This document shows, in pieces, positions 8,208 through 16,466 of a DNA stretch of 64,000 nt. Position 1 is the stretch's first letter; the number at the start of each line of letters is the position of its first letter. The position numbers were made by a program, and so were the translations under genes. This DNA is from Pirellula sp. (lineage in GTDB: Bacteria > Planctomycetota > Planctomycetia > Pirellulales > Lacipirellulaceae): positions 1 to 64,000 of the forward strand of contig PNKX01000004.1 in assembly GCA_013822725.1 (NCBI GenBank). Direction: 5' to 3'. The notes below the pieces were generated by a model. It was not told the origin of the DNA. It made no database searches and saw nothing but the letters and a program-made list of their open reading frames with translations.

Positions 8208-9158
8208 ATGAACCGCCGCGTACATGACAGTCCGAATTTGATCTACTCGCCTGGGACGCAGGTCGTGGCCCTGAAGCAGGTCCGCGGGCCGGGCGGGCGG
8301 ACGGCTCATCCGGTCGGGGCCGTGGGGGCCGTCATTCGCTCGCCGCAGGATCGAGCGCACTCTTACCGCGTGCGATTTGTCGACGGGGTCGAGGCGGCGC
8401 TTCATCACGACCAACTCCAGCAACTGGCGGAGTACAAGCAGGGCGCTATCAACGACTCGGCGCAGACGCTCGCCGCCCACGGCCTGTTTGAGCGGGTCAT
8501 CTATCGCTGCGTCGTCGGCTCGCGAGCATTCGGGCTCGATCACGACGAATCGGACACGGATCGGCGGGGCATTTACTTGCCGCAGGCCGACGCCCATTGG
8601 TCGCTCTACGGCGTTCCCGAGCAGATCGAGAACGACGCGACGCAAGAGGCATACTGGGAATTGCAGAAATTTCTCGTGATGGCCCTCAAAGGGAATCCGA
8701 ATATCCTGGAGTGCCTCTATACGCCGATCTTCGAAGTCGCGACGCCGTTGGCCGAGGAGTTGCTCGCGATGCGCGGCGTCTTCCTTTCAAAGCTTGTCTT
8801 CCAAACCTATAACGGCTACGTGATGTCGCAATTTAAGCGGATGCAGGCCGACGCGCGTAATCACGGGCAGGTGAAATGGAAGCACGTCATGCACTTGATT
8901 CGCCTGTTGCTGTCGGGGATCCACGTATTGCGAGACCGGAGCGTTGCGGTCCACGTCGGCGGAGACCGCGACCGTTTGTTGGAGATCAAGGGGGGAGCCA
9001 TGCCGTGGGAGGCGATCGAAGCGTGGCGGCTCGCGCTTCACCGGGAGTTCGAGCAGGCGTACGCGGAGACGACGCTCCCTGAGCGGCCTGACTACGAGGC
9101 GGCGAGCCGATTTCTTATCCATGCCCGGAGGGCGGCGCTCGTGGAAGGACTGCCATGA
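8208..9158 (+). CDS. Pol-beta-type nucleotidyltransferase, RNA-repair associated
   Basis: A 316-aa protein with a minimal nucleotidyltransferase core: VVGSRAFGLDHDESDTD near residues 100-116 supplies the G-S and D-x-D motifs that bind NTP and metal. A helical C-terminal half follows (KWKHVMHLIRLLLSGIHVL). The first ~70 residues (SPGTQVVALKQ, SYRVRFVDGVEAALHHDQL) look like a small SH3-like barrel placed before the catalytic core. ATG at 8208 is preferred over GTG at 8139, because the latter lies inside the IS3-type end. The stop overlaps the next start (ATGA), so the pair is cotranslated. This family occurs beside RtcB in predicted RNA-repair operons; the RNA substrate is unknown. Confidence 0.85.
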   Translation: MNRRVHDSPNLIYSPGTQVVALKQVRGPGGRTAHPVGAVGAVIRSPQDRAHSYRVRFVDGVEAALHHDQLQQLAEYKQGAINDSAQTLAAHGLFERVIYRCVVGSRAFGLDHDESDTDRRGIYLPQADAHWSLYGVPEQIENDATQEAYWELQKFLVMALKGNPNILECLYTPIFEVATPLAEELLAMRGVFLSKLVFQTYNGYVMSQFKRMQADARNHGQVKWKHVMHLIRLLLSGIHVLRDRSVAVHVGGDRDRLLEIKGGAMPWEAIEAWRLALHREFEQAYAETTLPERPDYEAASRFLIHARRAALVEGLP

Positions 9159-9934
9159 CCCACACCGCAATTCCCTACGACAAGCTGCGTCGCCAGGTGG
9201 ACGAGCACCCTTACCCGCTCGTCTTTGCGGCGATCAGCGGCGCACACCTTTATGGATTCCCGTCGCCTGATTCGGATTTCGATTTACGGGGCGTCCACGT
9301 CCTGCCGCTGCAAGAGGTCGTCGGCCTCGACCTAGGCGAGGAAACGGTAGAGCGCGCAGGCGTTCGCGACGGCCTGGAAATGGATTTGGTCACCCATGAC
9401 GCGAAGAAGTTCTTCGGCCTCATGTTGAAGAACAACGGATATGTCCTCGAACAGCTCTTTTCGCCGCTGATCGTCTACGCGACCCCCGAGTATGAGGAGT
9501 TAAGGGCGATCGCCCGCGGCTGCGTAACGCGGCATCACGTCCACCACTACCTCGGCTTCGCGGATCGGCAGTGGAACCTGTTCCGCAAAGAGGATCCACC
9601 GCGAGTCAAGCCGCTGTTGTACCTCTACCGCGTGCTGCTGACGGGAGTCCATCTCATGCGCACCGGCGTCGTCGAGGCCAATCTGCTCACTCTCAACGCC
9701 GACGCCCAGCTGCCATACATCGACGAGCTGGTCGAGCGGAAGACGTCGGGCCCCGAGAAAAGCCGCCTTCAAGCTGCCGACCTCGCGTTCCACGAACGTG
9801 AGTATCAACGCCTGCGAGTCGAGCTGGAAGCGGCGGGCGAGCGGACGCAGTTGCCGGAGAAGCCGGGTGGGAAGGAGGCGCTCAACGATCTGCTTGTCCG
9901 ACTTCGGGTTGGAGCGTTGGGTCGGCCTGAATAG
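9155..9934 (+). CDS. Second Pol-beta-type nucleotidyltransferase (YcgL-like)
   Basis: A 259-aa paralogue of the preceding gene without the N-terminal barrel. The core ISGAHLYGFPSPDSDFDLRG sits near residues 28-47; the D-F-D pair provides metal ligands, and the usual G-S reads G-A. The middle is helical (KPLLYLYRVLLTGVHLMRTG) and the tail ends NDLLVRLRVG. ATG at 9155 overlaps the upstream TGA. RtcB begins 139 nt downstream. A truncated homologue of this tail lies at 13183-13437 on the other strand. Likely role: nucleotide addition to RNA ends before or after ligation; inferred from context. Confidence 0.85.
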   Translation: MTHTAIPYDKLRRQVDEHPYPLVFAAISGAHLYGFPSPDSDFDLRGVHVLPLQEVVGLDLGEETVERAGVRDGLEMDLVTHDAKKFFGLMLKNNGYVLEQLFSPLIVYATPEYEELRAIARGCVTRHHVHHYLGFADRQWNLFRKEDPPRVKPLLYLYRVLLTGVHLMRTGVVEANLLTLNADAQLPYIDELVERKTSGPEKSRLQAADLAFHEREYQRLRVELEAAGERTQLPEKPGGKEALNDLLVRLRVGALGRPE

Positions 9935-10073
9935 GCGAAAAAGTTCAAGGCGTGGTGTCGCGGCGGCAGACGGTTTGCAATTCATGGTAGGAGGGACTGT
10001 CGCGGCGTCTCCAGGTAAACCCGCATTGCGGAACGAGCATCTAAGCCTGCAACGCCACAGCACGTAATTACTT

Positions 10074-11000
10074 ATGGACATCACTAACCTCTCCGACGAA
10101 CCGCTCGGCAAGCTCCACTCGTGGGTCCCGCACGATTTGAGCGCCGAGTCGATGGTCTTCCTTCCCGACGCTTGCCCCGGCAAGTCGCCATTGCCGACAG
10201 GCACGGCCGTCCATACCCGCCAGCCCGACTGGCGGAAGTTCGCCGTTTCGGACTGCGGCTGCGGGATGCGCTTGCTGCGTTCGAATTTGGCCCCGTCCAG
10301 CCTCTCGCGGGCGCGCTGGGACGGCGTAGCCGAGCGTCTGCGAGCGAACAAGGGACGCCTCGGCGATCTGGGGGGAGGGAATCACTTCCTCGACGCCCTC
10401 GAACCTTTCGACGACGGACCGCTCCACTTTCTGATTCACACTGGCTCGCGCGCCGAGTCGGGGCACGTCGACGATCTGATCAACCAGCCTGCCAAGTTCG
10501 ACGTTGAATTCGATCGGGTCGTTTCTTGGGCCCGCGACAACCGCGCGGCCATCCAGGACGCCATTGCCGGCGAGTTCGGCGATTTGGAGGTGGTGCTCGA
10601 TCTGCCTCACAACACCTACGAAATCCTCGACGATGGCAGCGCGATCATTCGCAAGGGGTCTGTCCGGACCATGCCGGGCGAGCTCACTGTTCTCCCTTCC
10701 CACATGTCGGGGGACGTGGTCCTGCTGCGCGCCCGCGACGCGGTGGGGCGAATCCTCAACTCGCTCAGCCACGGGACGGGTCGAAAAATGTCCCGCGGCG
10801 CCTGCAAGCCGTTGGCCGAGGCGTTCGATTTCGCCGGGCTACGGCAAAAGATCGTGATCCCCGCAGGGGTCGACGATGCGTCCCTGCGGACGGAAGGCCC
10901 CTACGCATACCGTGATCTGGACGAATGCCTCGCCCTTATCGGCGAGTACGTCGACGTCGTGGCTAGATTTGCCGTCGTCGGGTACATGGGGCATTTGTGA
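10074..11000 (+). CDS. rtcB: RtcB-family RNA ligase, short form
   Basis: RtcB joins RNA 3'-phosphate or 2',3'-cyclic phosphate to 5'-OH using GTP and Mn. This protein is 308 aa, shorter than the 408 aa of E. coli RtcB, yet keeps the key residues: DCGCG with C63, LGGGNHF with N103/H104, HTGSR with H122, LPHNTYE with H179, RKGSVRTMPGE, and SHGTGRKMSR, whose H233 matches the guanylylated His. The missing length seems to come from the N-terminal and middle segments. It follows two nucleotidyltransferases and is 3 nt ahead of a DUF4291 gene. No archease or RtcR gene is visible. It is probably a repair rather than a splicing ligase. Confidence 0.85.
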   Translation: MDITNLSDEPLGKLHSWVPHDLSAESMVFLPDACPGKSPLPTGTAVHTRQPDWRKFAVSDCGCGMRLLRSNLAPSSLSRARWDGVAERLRANKGRLGDLGGGNHFLDALEPFDDGPLHFLIHTGSRAESGHVDDLINQPAKFDVEFDRVVSWARDNRAAIQDAIAGEFGDLEVVLDLPHNTYEILDDGSAIIRKGSVRTMPGELTVLPSHMSGDVVLLRARDAVGRILNSLSHGTGRKMSRGACKPLAEAFDFAGLRQKIVIPAGVDDASLRTEGPYAYRDLDECLALIGEYVDVVARFAVVGYMGHL

Positions 11001-11003
11001 CCA

Positions 11004-11678
11004 ATGAAACCTGAGCAAGACCCGAGCGTCGCCATGCCGATCGCCGTTCAGCCCTACTTGGAACAAGCGACCGTATGGCCGTATGCGGGCCGCCACATCC
11101 TCGCGCAATACGACGACGAGACGATCGTCGTCTATCAAGCTTACCGGCCGGAAACAGGGCGGTGGGCGGCCGAACACGGCGCCTTCGGCGAGGGCTTCAG
11201 CTACAACCGCATGAGTTGGATCAAGCCCAACTTCCTGTGGATGATGTACCGCTCCGGGTGGGGGACTAAGGAAGGCCAGGAAGTGACGCTGGCATTGCGG
11301 CTGCGGCGCGTGTTTTTCGACGACTTGCTGGCGCAGGCCGTTCAGGCGACGTACGACGAAGGGCAGTTTGCGACCCGGGACTCGTGGCAGGCGGCGGTCG
11401 CCGCTTCTGAAGTCCGCGTCCAATGGGATCCAGACCACGACCCGTTCGGCGCCAAGGTCGAACGTCGCGCGCTCCAGCTTGGAATCCGCGGCGAGACGCT
11501 GAGAGCATTTGGCACGCGTGAACTGGTGGAAGTCGTCGACTTATCCGAATTCGTCGCCGAGCAACGAATGAACGTTACGGCAGAGCGGCTTTCTCGGCTG
11601 CAGTCGCCGACAGAGCGAGTTTACTTTCCTGCCAATCCTGACATCGCTCCAAAGCTCGGCCCGGACGAATTGTGCTGA
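11004..11678 (+). CDS. DUF4291 family protein
   Basis: A 224-aa soluble protein matching DUF4291: YDDETIVVYQAYRP near the N-terminus, FSYNRMSWIKPNFLWMMYRS in the middle, and VQWDPDHDPFG followed by RRALQLGIRGETL. The biochemical function is not established; the family is repeatedly found with RNA-repair genes and conflict systems. The start codon lies 3 nt after the rtcB stop, so it is surely cotranscribed. Its conserved Tyr/Arg/Trp residues could suggest nucleotide or RNA binding, but this is speculative. Confidence 0.85.
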   Translation: MKPEQDPSVAMPIAVQPYLEQATVWPYAGRHILAQYDDETIVVYQAYRPETGRWAAEHGAFGEGFSYNRMSWIKPNFLWMMYRSGWGTKEGQEVTLALRLRRVFFDDLLAQAVQATYDEGQFATRDSWQAAVAASEVRVQWDPDHDPFGAKVERRALQLGIRGETLRAFGTRELVEVVDLSEFVAEQRMNVTAERLSRLQSPTERVYFPANPDIAPKLGPDELC

Positions 11679-11808
11679 CAAGCTGCATCTCGGTCCGTCG
11701 TCGTCGTCCAACACGTGGAACGTCTCTGACTCTTCAAATTAGGTGTGTGAAGATGTCACCCAATGGCAGGCGCCGTAAGCTGCGATCTCCATGGCGGGGC
11801 CGCCAATG

Positions 11809-13170
11809 CTAGCCATGCCGGTTCAGCAAATCCTTGAGATACTCAACTCCCTCGCCCTCGCTATTGAAGTGCCCATCTAGTTGGGCTTCGAAGCACGCCG
11901 CCAGGACTGGACCAAACCAAGGGCCTGGCTGCTTGCCTAACGCGAGCAGATGGCGCCCTAAGATGAGTGGCGCCGGCTGCCCTTGCTCGACTTGAAGTTC
12001 CTGAGCCATTTCGGCTAAGACTTGCACCGTCGACGGCAGACCAGGGGGTAGCGGGGGTCGTCCCCCCATGTCAGCTTCAATGAGGCGGATAAGCTGCTCT
12101 ATCGACGCAGGGCTCAATCGACTGGCCAACCTCCGAACTGAGCGTGCCGTGATTTCCTGTCGTGCGTGAACGAGGTGCTCTGCAACCAGCGGCTCAACGA
12201 ACTCGATAATCGCCTCAGGACAACCGATGCTGGACAAGAACTGGCGACTCAACTCAACCCCGGCTTCACAGTGGCCGTGCGCCCGCCAGTGGCCATCAAC
12301 GAAAGCTGTGGTGGTCGCCTTGCCCAGATCGTGACAGAGGGCGGCAAACAGGAGTATCGCACGCTCGTCACTGCCAAGATGATCGCGCGCCGCAATTTGG
12401 GCAGCTGCGTCGCACACATGCAAGGTGTGAATCCAGACGTCGCCTTCCGGATGCCACTGGGGGTCTTGGGGACATCCTCGGAGCGCTTCTAACTGCGGAT
12501 AGAGGGTTAACCAATCTGTCTCGGCCAGGAAACGCAGGCCCTTGGACGGGACGGCGCCGCGAGTAGCCCATTTCAGCCATTCGTTCCATATGCGCTCAAT
12601 TGCCAGTGTTGGATATTCGCCACGTAAAGACAGGCAAAGTTCCGTAGTTCTTTGGTCGGCTACGAGGTTGAATCGAGCCGCGAACTGCATACCGCGAAGG
12701 ACTCGGAGTGGGTCTTCGGCGAACTGTGAACTCGTAGCACGCAGGCATCGGCCGCGCAAGTCAACCAGGCCCTTGTAGGGGTCATCTAGCGCACCACTGG
12801 CGGCACATCGGTAGATCGCGTTGATCGTATAATCGCGACGCGCCGCAGCGATTGAAATCGTCATGCTAGGGTCAAGCTCCACGTCGAACCCCTTGTGCCC
12901 TGGACCGCACTTTGTCTCGCGCCGCGGCAACGTGAAGTCGACTTCCGTCCCATCAGCCATATTAAGCTTCATGACCCCGAAGGAGACGCCCACTCGGTTG
13001 ACTTGGCCAAATTCTGACAATAGCTCGTAAAGGGAATCCGCGCTTAATCCGAAGACTTCGATGTCCAAGTCTTTCGCCTGCAATCCCAGAAGCGAGTCGC
13101 GCACATATCCGCCTACCTCGTAGGGCCTACCGCCGAATCGAACAATAGATGAGATGATGTCGGCAAGCAT
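11809..13170 (-). CDS. cca: CCA-adding/poly(A)-polymerase-like nucleotidyltransferase with HD domain
   Basis: A 453-aa class II nucleotidyltransferase. The palm shows YEVGGYVRDSLLG and KDLDIEVFG (D-x-D), then RRDYTINAIYR and the fingers segment EDPLRVLRGMQFAARF. A C-terminal HD-type phosphohydrolase domain contains HTLHVCDAA and LCHDLGKATTT. This layout is that of bacterial CCA-adding or repair enzymes, which add CCA to tRNA 3' ends and can trim 2',3'-phosphates. It runs convergent with the rtcB operon. Twelve nt upstream ends a truncated nucleotidyltransferase (13183-13437), so its original operon and probably its promoter were cut away. It may not be the housekeeping enzyme. Confidence 0.85.
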   Translation of the reverse strand: MLADIISSIVRFGGRPYEVGGYVRDSLLGLQAKDLDIEVFGLSADSLYELLSEFGQVNRVGVSFGVMKLNMADGTEVDFTLPRRETKCGPGHKGFDVELDPSMTISIAAARRDYTINAIYRCAASGALDDPYKGLVDLRGRCLRATSSQFAEDPLRVLRGMQFAARFNLVADQRTTELCLSLRGEYPTLAIERIWNEWLKWATRGAVPSKGLRFLAETDWLTLYPQLEALRGCPQDPQWHPEGDVWIHTLHVCDAAAQIAARDHLGSDERAILLFAALCHDLGKATTTAFVDGHWRAHGHCEAGVELSRQFLSSIGCPEAIIEFVEPLVAEHLVHARQEITARSVRRLASRLSPASIEQLIRLIEADMGGRPPLPPGLPSTVQVLAEMAQELQVEQGQPAPLILGRHLLALGKQPGPWFGPVLAACFEAQLDGHFNSEGEGVEYLKDLLNRHG

Positions 13171-13182
13171 GAGTCGAGCAGT

Positions 13183-13437
13183 TTACGGGTACGTTAGCAT
13201 ATCCGCCGAATCATAGATTTTAGCAACACGCTGCCCAAGCCGTAGGCGTATCAAAAGGTCACTTAGTCCCGGTGCACTAGTCGGCTGTTCAGGAAGCGTC
13301 GAAGCGGTGGTCGCCGCTTCCAGTTCTCCGATAAGTCGATGATACTCCGTCTCGTAAAATACTACGTCGGCCAGGTCGAGCCGACCCTTCTCCGACCCGG
13401 AGCATTTCCGTTCCACAAACTCTTCGAAATAGGGGAG
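13183..13437 (-). pseudogene. C-terminal stump of a third YcgL-like nucleotidyltransferase
   Basis: The frame reads LPYFEEFVERKCSGSEKGRL, then DLADVVFYETEYHRLIGELE and LSDLLIRLRLGQR. This aligns residue by residue with the tail of the nucleotidyltransferase at 9155-9934 (LPYIDELVERKTSGPEKSRL, EREYQRLRVELEA, NDLLVRLRVG). Homology starts abruptly at 13437; the catalytic N-terminal two thirds are missing and replaced by an unrelated fragment on the other strand. It lies directly upstream of the CCA-type gene in the same orientation. Confidence 0.85.
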
Positions 13438-13440
13438 CCT

Positions 13441-13569
13441 GGCGGCGGAGGCACCGTTTATGTCCGGCCGACCTCGGCGTCCTTTGTGCTGGGCGCAAAT
13501 AACACCTACACCGGCGGCACGGTCATTGAGAACAGTTGCTTGACAGTCGATACAGGCGGCACGCTCGGT
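13441..13569 (+). pseudogene. Fragment of an autotransporter-type beta-strand repeat protein
   Basis: The plus strand encodes SFVLGANNTYTGGTVIENSC and LTVDTGGTLG, the signature of autotransporter-associated beta-strand repeats common in large planctomycete surface proteins. Only about one repeat is present. There is no start, signal peptide or anchor, and the piece abuts the nucleotidyltransferase stump. It is a translocated scrap. Confidence 0.7.
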
Positions 13570-13673
13570 GCTCACACGGCCTATCTGTGTTTAGTGCCAT
13601 TTCTCATGTGTGCGTGAGACTCGCACAAATCGACCGTTTTGGGCACTCTTAATACAATTTTCTCGCGCGCTTA

Positions 13674-13696
13674 GGTCGCCCCGACGAATGTCACAT
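13674..13696 (+). repeat. IS4 left terminal inverted repeat (candidate)
   Basis: GGTCGCCCCGACGAATGTCA followed by CAT. It matches the reverse complement of 15218-15240 at 18 of 23 positions; GACGAATG is the longest perfect core. Confidence 0.6.
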
Positions 13697-13800
13697 AGTT
13701 CTGACGCAAGTATTTCGCAGGAAATGATATAGGTGAAAGTAGCCCTGACATGCCTAGATAGTTGTTGGCGACAACTTATCACCGGCAAGGAGGCCCAGGG

Positions 13801-15219
13801 ATGCGATCCTACAACCGGGGACTGTTTCAACGACAGGCGAGTTTTCCGCGGCGGCAGTTTCTTCAGGACGGCGACTTGCCGTTCACAGACGTGCTCTCGG
13901 ATGAGGTCATTGCGCAAGCACTGACAGCGACGGGCGTCGTTTGCCTCGACCGGATCTACTCGCCGCTGGTGACGCTGTGGGTATTCTTGGGCCAAGTGCT
14001 CAGCGCCGATCATTCCTGCCGCGCAGCAGTGGCGCGCTTGATCGCCCATCGGCTGTCACGGAAGCAACGACCCTGCTCGGCGACGACCGGCGCCTACTGT
14101 CAGGCCCGAAAGCGTCTGCCGGAACAGTTCTTCTCGGCGGTGGCCTGCCTGGTCGGGCGCGCCTTGGAAGCGAAGCTTGACTCCCGATGGCTTTGGAAGG
14201 ACCGGCGCGTTTACATGTTCGACGGAACGACCGTGAGCATGCCCGACACGCCGGAGAATCAAGCTGCCTATCCGCAGGTTTACAACCAGAAGCCGGGGAT
14301 TGGCTTCCCTATCGCGCGGGTCGGCGTCATTACATCGCTGGCCTGTGGCACGGTGCTCAACCTCGGATTCTGCAAGTACGCCGGCAAGGGGCAAGGCGAG
14401 GTCAGCTTACTCCGTAGATTGTGGGACGTCCTTCAGCGCGGCGACGTGCTGTTAGCTGACAGTCTGTTGTCCAATTGGACGGGGATCGTGCTGCTTCAAG
14501 AGCGCGGCGTCGACTTGGTAAGTCGGCTCAACAAAGCCCACCGAAAAGCCGACTTTCGACGTGGCGTCCGCCTGGGCGAAGATGATCACATCGTCCGCTG
14601 GCGCAAGCCAACGTCAATTCGCTCGGTCGATCGGCAAACATACCACACTCTTCCGGAGTACGTGACGATTCGCGAAGCGCGCTTTCGCATCGAGCAGCTC
14701 GGGTTTAGAACGAAGGCCATTGTCGTGGTAACGACGTTGCTCGATCCAGTAGAAACGACCAAGGAGGACCTCGCCGCTTTCTATCGTGCACGCTGGAACA
14801 ATGAGCTTGATCTGCGCTCAATCATGTCCACGATGAAAATGGACATCCTGCGCTGCAAGACTCCGGAGCTAGTCCACAAAGAGGTCTGGACGCACATTCT
14901 CGCCTACAATCTCATTCGCACGATCATGGCCCAGACTGCGGCGAAGAGCGGGCTGCAGCCGCGAGGGATCAGCTTCAAAGGGACATTGCAAACGCTGGAG
15001 GCATTTCAGCCGCTTATCGACTTCCAAAGACGTGACGTAGCCCTCCGTGACGCCCTCTACCAGCAGCTACTCGACGCCGTTGCACTTCATCGCGTCGCCG
15101 ATCGACCCGACCGATTCGAGCCTCGCAAGCGAAAACGACCGCCGGTCAAGTTCGATCAAATGATGAAGCCGCGCTGGGTGCTGAAACGTGAAATGGCCAA
15201 ACGAGTTAGGGGCAACTAA
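13801..15219 (+). CDS. IS4-family transposase
   Basis: A DDE transposase of 472 aa from ATG 13801, chosen because AAGGAGG lies at 13787-13793 with 7 nt spacing. DDE motifs: MFDGTTVSMPDTPENQ for the first Asp, VLLADSLLSNW for the second, and YRARWNNELDLRSI for the E block. In the IS4 YREK signature the Lys seven residues after the Glu is replaced by Met (RSIMSTMKM; ATG instead of AAG). This may impair activity. The C-terminal tail is basic (EPRKRKRPPVKF), as expected for DNA binding. The frame is otherwise intact, so the insertion is fairly recent. Confidence 0.9.
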   Translation: MRSYNRGLFQRQASFPRRQFLQDGDLPFTDVLSDEVIAQALTATGVVCLDRIYSPLVTLWVFLGQVLSADHSCRAAVARLIAHRLSRKQRPCSATTGAYCQARKRLPEQFFSAVACLVGRALEAKLDSRWLWKDRRVYMFDGTTVSMPDTPENQAAYPQVYNQKPGIGFPIARVGVITSLACGTVLNLGFCKYAGKGQGEVSLLRRLWDVLQRGDVLLADSLLSNWTGIVLLQERGVDLVSRLNKAHRKADFRRGVRLGEDDHIVRWRKPTSIRSVDRQTYHTLPEYVTIREARFRIEQLGFRTKAIVVVTTLLDPVETTKEDLAAFYRARWNNELDLRSIMSTMKMDILRCKTPELVHKEVWTHILAYNLIRTIMAQTAAKSGLQPRGISFKGTLQTLEAFQPLIDFQRRDVALRDALYQQLLDAVALHRVADRPDRFEPRKRKRPPVKFDQMMKPRWVLKREMAKRVRGN

Positions 15220-15240
15220 GTGCCATTCGTCGCCCCGACC
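15218..15240 (-). repeat. IS4 right terminal inverted repeat (candidate)
   Basis: The segment overlaps the transposase stop TAA and ends CGTCGCCCCGACC. Its reverse complement begins GGTCGGGGCGACGAATGGCA, mirroring the left end. Confidence 0.6.
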
Positions 15241-15351
15241 GCAGCTGCATGGCAATCAGCGATCCCGCTATCCTCACCGACTATCCCATGCAGCTACCCA
15301 TCATCACCTTCACGTCCGAGGTTCCGGCCGCATCTCGCACCTCGGCTCGTA

Positions 15352-16079
15352 TCAGTGGAAGTGGACCAAACGACTGCGTGGTAAGTAGTCAACCATTGAC
15401 GTCGTTGCACCGAGCAGCACCGAGTCGCAATCGCATTTAATCCCTCTCTCGCGTCTTCTCTCGCGATAACTCACTCGCTGGACGGTCGGTCGAACGCCTC
15501 CTTTCCCGCGACTCACGCGGCTTTTGGCGTCCACAGCGGCGATGATCTGTTCAGTCCGTTGCAACCGACCACTGCACCGTCGGCACAAGGTCACCGCGAG
15601 TTCCAAACACCGACGCCGAGTACTTGTTCCTACATCAAGTATTCGCATCACTGCGTTGTCGGTCGCCTCGTGCCTATCAACCTGAACGCCGCGGCCGCAG
15701 GATCGACACCGCCAGCCGTCACGGTCGAACGCCCTCTGCCGCAGCGTAGTGCTCGCCGAGCCGGGGCCCACGCGGTTCGCCTTCCGACGTTGAGCGCGGG
15801 CCTGCCCGGCGTCGGACGCGTTGTACGACCGGTAGCGGGAGCGGTCCGAGCAGAATCGCTGGATTGGTCGCTTGGCCGCGAACGGTGTTCGCAGTTGATA
15901 ATCTCCGGTTGCTTGCTCACGACGCAAGCAGCGGCACGAAGCCTAGCCGCTCGACCGGAGCACCGCGGCGAGCAGTAGCTCCCAAGGCGCTGACCGAGGC
16001 GTTCGTAGGTGAATTGCTCGCCACAGCAGTGGCAGTTGGTGGTGATAATGGGACGGGCTGGTGCTTGTGGCTCAGTCAT
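15352..16079 (-). pseudogene. Frameshifted HNH-endonuclease-type gene
   Basis: The minus strand from ATG 16079 encodes MTEPQAPARPIITTNCHCCG and YCSPRCSGRA, a zinc-binding start typical of small planctomycete HNH proteins. After IINCE (about 15915) the homologous sequence continues in another frame: AAKRPIQRFCSDRSRYRSYN, then LRQRAFDRDGWRCRSCGRGV, VDRHEATDNA and LCRRCSGRLQ. The frameshift, and the odd DVGTSTRRRCLELA stretch where the central HNH Asn region should be, mark it as decayed. It lies downstream of the integrase pseudogene in the same orientation, as in other planctomycete integrative elements. Confidence 0.7.
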
Positions 16080-16166
16080 GACGCAAACTAGTTCACAGGT
16101 TCCGGGGAAAATCGGAGGTGGGTCGGATTCCAAAAACCCTCGAAACACGGGGTTTGGGGCCCCCTT

Positions 16167-16457
16167 TCACGATGCTGGCGGCCGAGTGTTAGCGGCGATG
16201 AGGGCAACGATCCGCTGCCGGGTCGCGTCAGAAATGCTTGACCAGTGGTCCAGCAAGAACGCGAGATCTGGATCGGGCGGGGCCGATTCGGGGAGAACTG
16301 CACCGGAATCTGCAGCGCTCGTTGCGGGCGAGTGGCGAGAATCTCTATCTTTCCCGGGCTGAAGTCCATCCCACTTCGACTCCTGTGGGGTGTACTGATT
16401 ACCTGCGAATTCCCCGGGAATCTCGCATTCTGCCGCAGATGCGGCGCACAGTGACAC
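16167..16457 (-). CDS. Small hypothetical protein next to integrase
   Basis: A 96-aa frame 9 nt after the integrase stop. The last 40 residues (PPDPDLAFLLDHWSSISDAT, then RQRIVALIAAN) look like a real small helical domain with the pattern D-P-D-L-x(5-6)-W-x-x-L/I-S seen in small genes beside planctomycete integrases. The first half is low-confidence and may be a remnant of an extended integrase tail. Function unknown; it could be degraded like its neighbours. Confidence 0.45.
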   Translation of the reverse strand: MSLCAASAAECEIPGEFAGNQYTPQESKWDGLQPGKDRDSRHSPATSAADSGAVLPESAPPDPDLAFLLDHWSSISDATRQRIVALIAANTRPPAS

Positions 16458-16466
16458 GTCGCTACC

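Larger units (their letters stand above)
13674..15240 (+). mobile_element. IS4-family insertion sequence
   Basis: An element of about 1.57 kb bounded by imperfect 23-bp inverted repeats (13674-13696 and 15218-15240, 18 of 23 matching) and carrying one transposase gene. No target-site duplication is evident at the edges, so the boundaries are provisional. It sits beside the truncated nucleotidyltransferase and beta-strand fragment, and may have taken part in that rearrangement. Confidence 0.75.
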
